64,000 nt of DNA from Cenococcum geophilum 1.58. Taxonomy: Eukaryota > Ascomycota > Dothideomycetes > Gloniales > Gloniaceae. The stretch covers positions 124,001-188,000 of the forward strand of contig KV748191.1 of NCBI GenBank assembly GCA_001692895.1, given 5' to 3'. This document shows, piece after piece, positions 63,814 through 64,000 of this stretch. The stretch's first letter is position 1. Every line of letters starts with the position of its first letter. Made by a program: the position numbers and the translations under genes. The notes below the pieces were generated by a model. It made no database searches, was not told the DNA's origin, and worked only from the letters and a program-made list of their open reading frames with translations.

Positions 63814-64000
63814 TGTCACGGAACCCTACCGCAGGGGCCTCCATAGGAGAGCCCCGTGCTCTCGCGTACACCTCGCGTACAGCTTATGTCAGCTACGCGT
63901 AGGTATATCACCTCCTTACGCCCTTGACCCTTACGATCGATCGCGCAACGTNTTGTAGACTCCTCNAATACATACGTCTTATAGCCACTGCCCCGTCCCN
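63814..64000. mobile_element. Start of an LTR, cut by the window edge
   Basis: TGTCACGGAACCCTACC opens a sequence with normal CpA content after long RIP-mutated DNA. The first bases resemble the Gypsy A LTR start (TGTAACGGAACC). Base calls near the edge are poor (N at 63952, 63966 and 64000). The assignment rests on the TGT-ACGGAACC start and the composition switch only. Confidence 0.45.

Overview
This 64-kb window is nuclear DNA of a filamentous ascomycete (Pezizomycotina). The genes have short GT-AG introns (mostly 35-110 nt), recognisable fungal housekeeping products, and tightly packed divergent pairs. They sit next to transposon blocks showing the signature of repeat-induced point mutation (RIP): CpA/TpG is almost absent, TpA is in excess, and former CAA/CAG/TGG codons read as stops. 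All functional calls come from reading the sequence; no database search was run.

Layout. (1) 1-14146, gene-rich: the 3' part of a LaeA-like methyltransferase, an alpha/beta hydrolase, a DCAF4-like WD40 protein, SelO (Fmp40), ORC5, TAD3 and an MFS (TRI12-type) transporter. A 151-bp MITE-like element with target duplication lies in the TAD3/MFS divergent promoter. (2) 14147-21283, two RIP-decayed Crypton tyrosine-recombinase transposons in exact head-to-tail contact, followed by a hairpin element with 37-bp inverted arms (21288-21476). (3) 21677-29828, a second gene island: MAU2/SCC4, an Eht1/YheT-type hydrolase with an in-frame stop, LOC1, VPS68, VPS55 and the proteasome alpha6 subunit (PRE5). 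(4) 30103-64000, a nest of decayed retroelements without host genes. An old copia element (minus strand) was split by two Ty3/Gypsy insertions 19 bp apart (30737-38766 and 38791-51847). The second of these was itself split by another copia element (44725-51004). Then follow an older Gypsy relic, a low-RIP compound inverted-repeat structure holding a 12-bp minisatellite (53448-54874), a Tad-like LINE (about 55616-62740) carrying a small gag-only LTR element (61006-62599), and the start of a little-mutated LTR at the right edge.

The genes are mostly independent housekeeping functions: replication licensing, cohesin loading, tRNA editing, ribosome assembly, proteasome and endosomal sorting. Four divergent pairs share short promoters: DCAF4/SelO, MAU2/hydrolase, LOC1/VPS68 and VPS55/PRE5. 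VPS68 and VPS55, whose yeast products form one complex, lie tail to tail. Five of the LTR insertions can be delimited to the base, four of them with 5-bp target duplications, which gives a relative insertion order.
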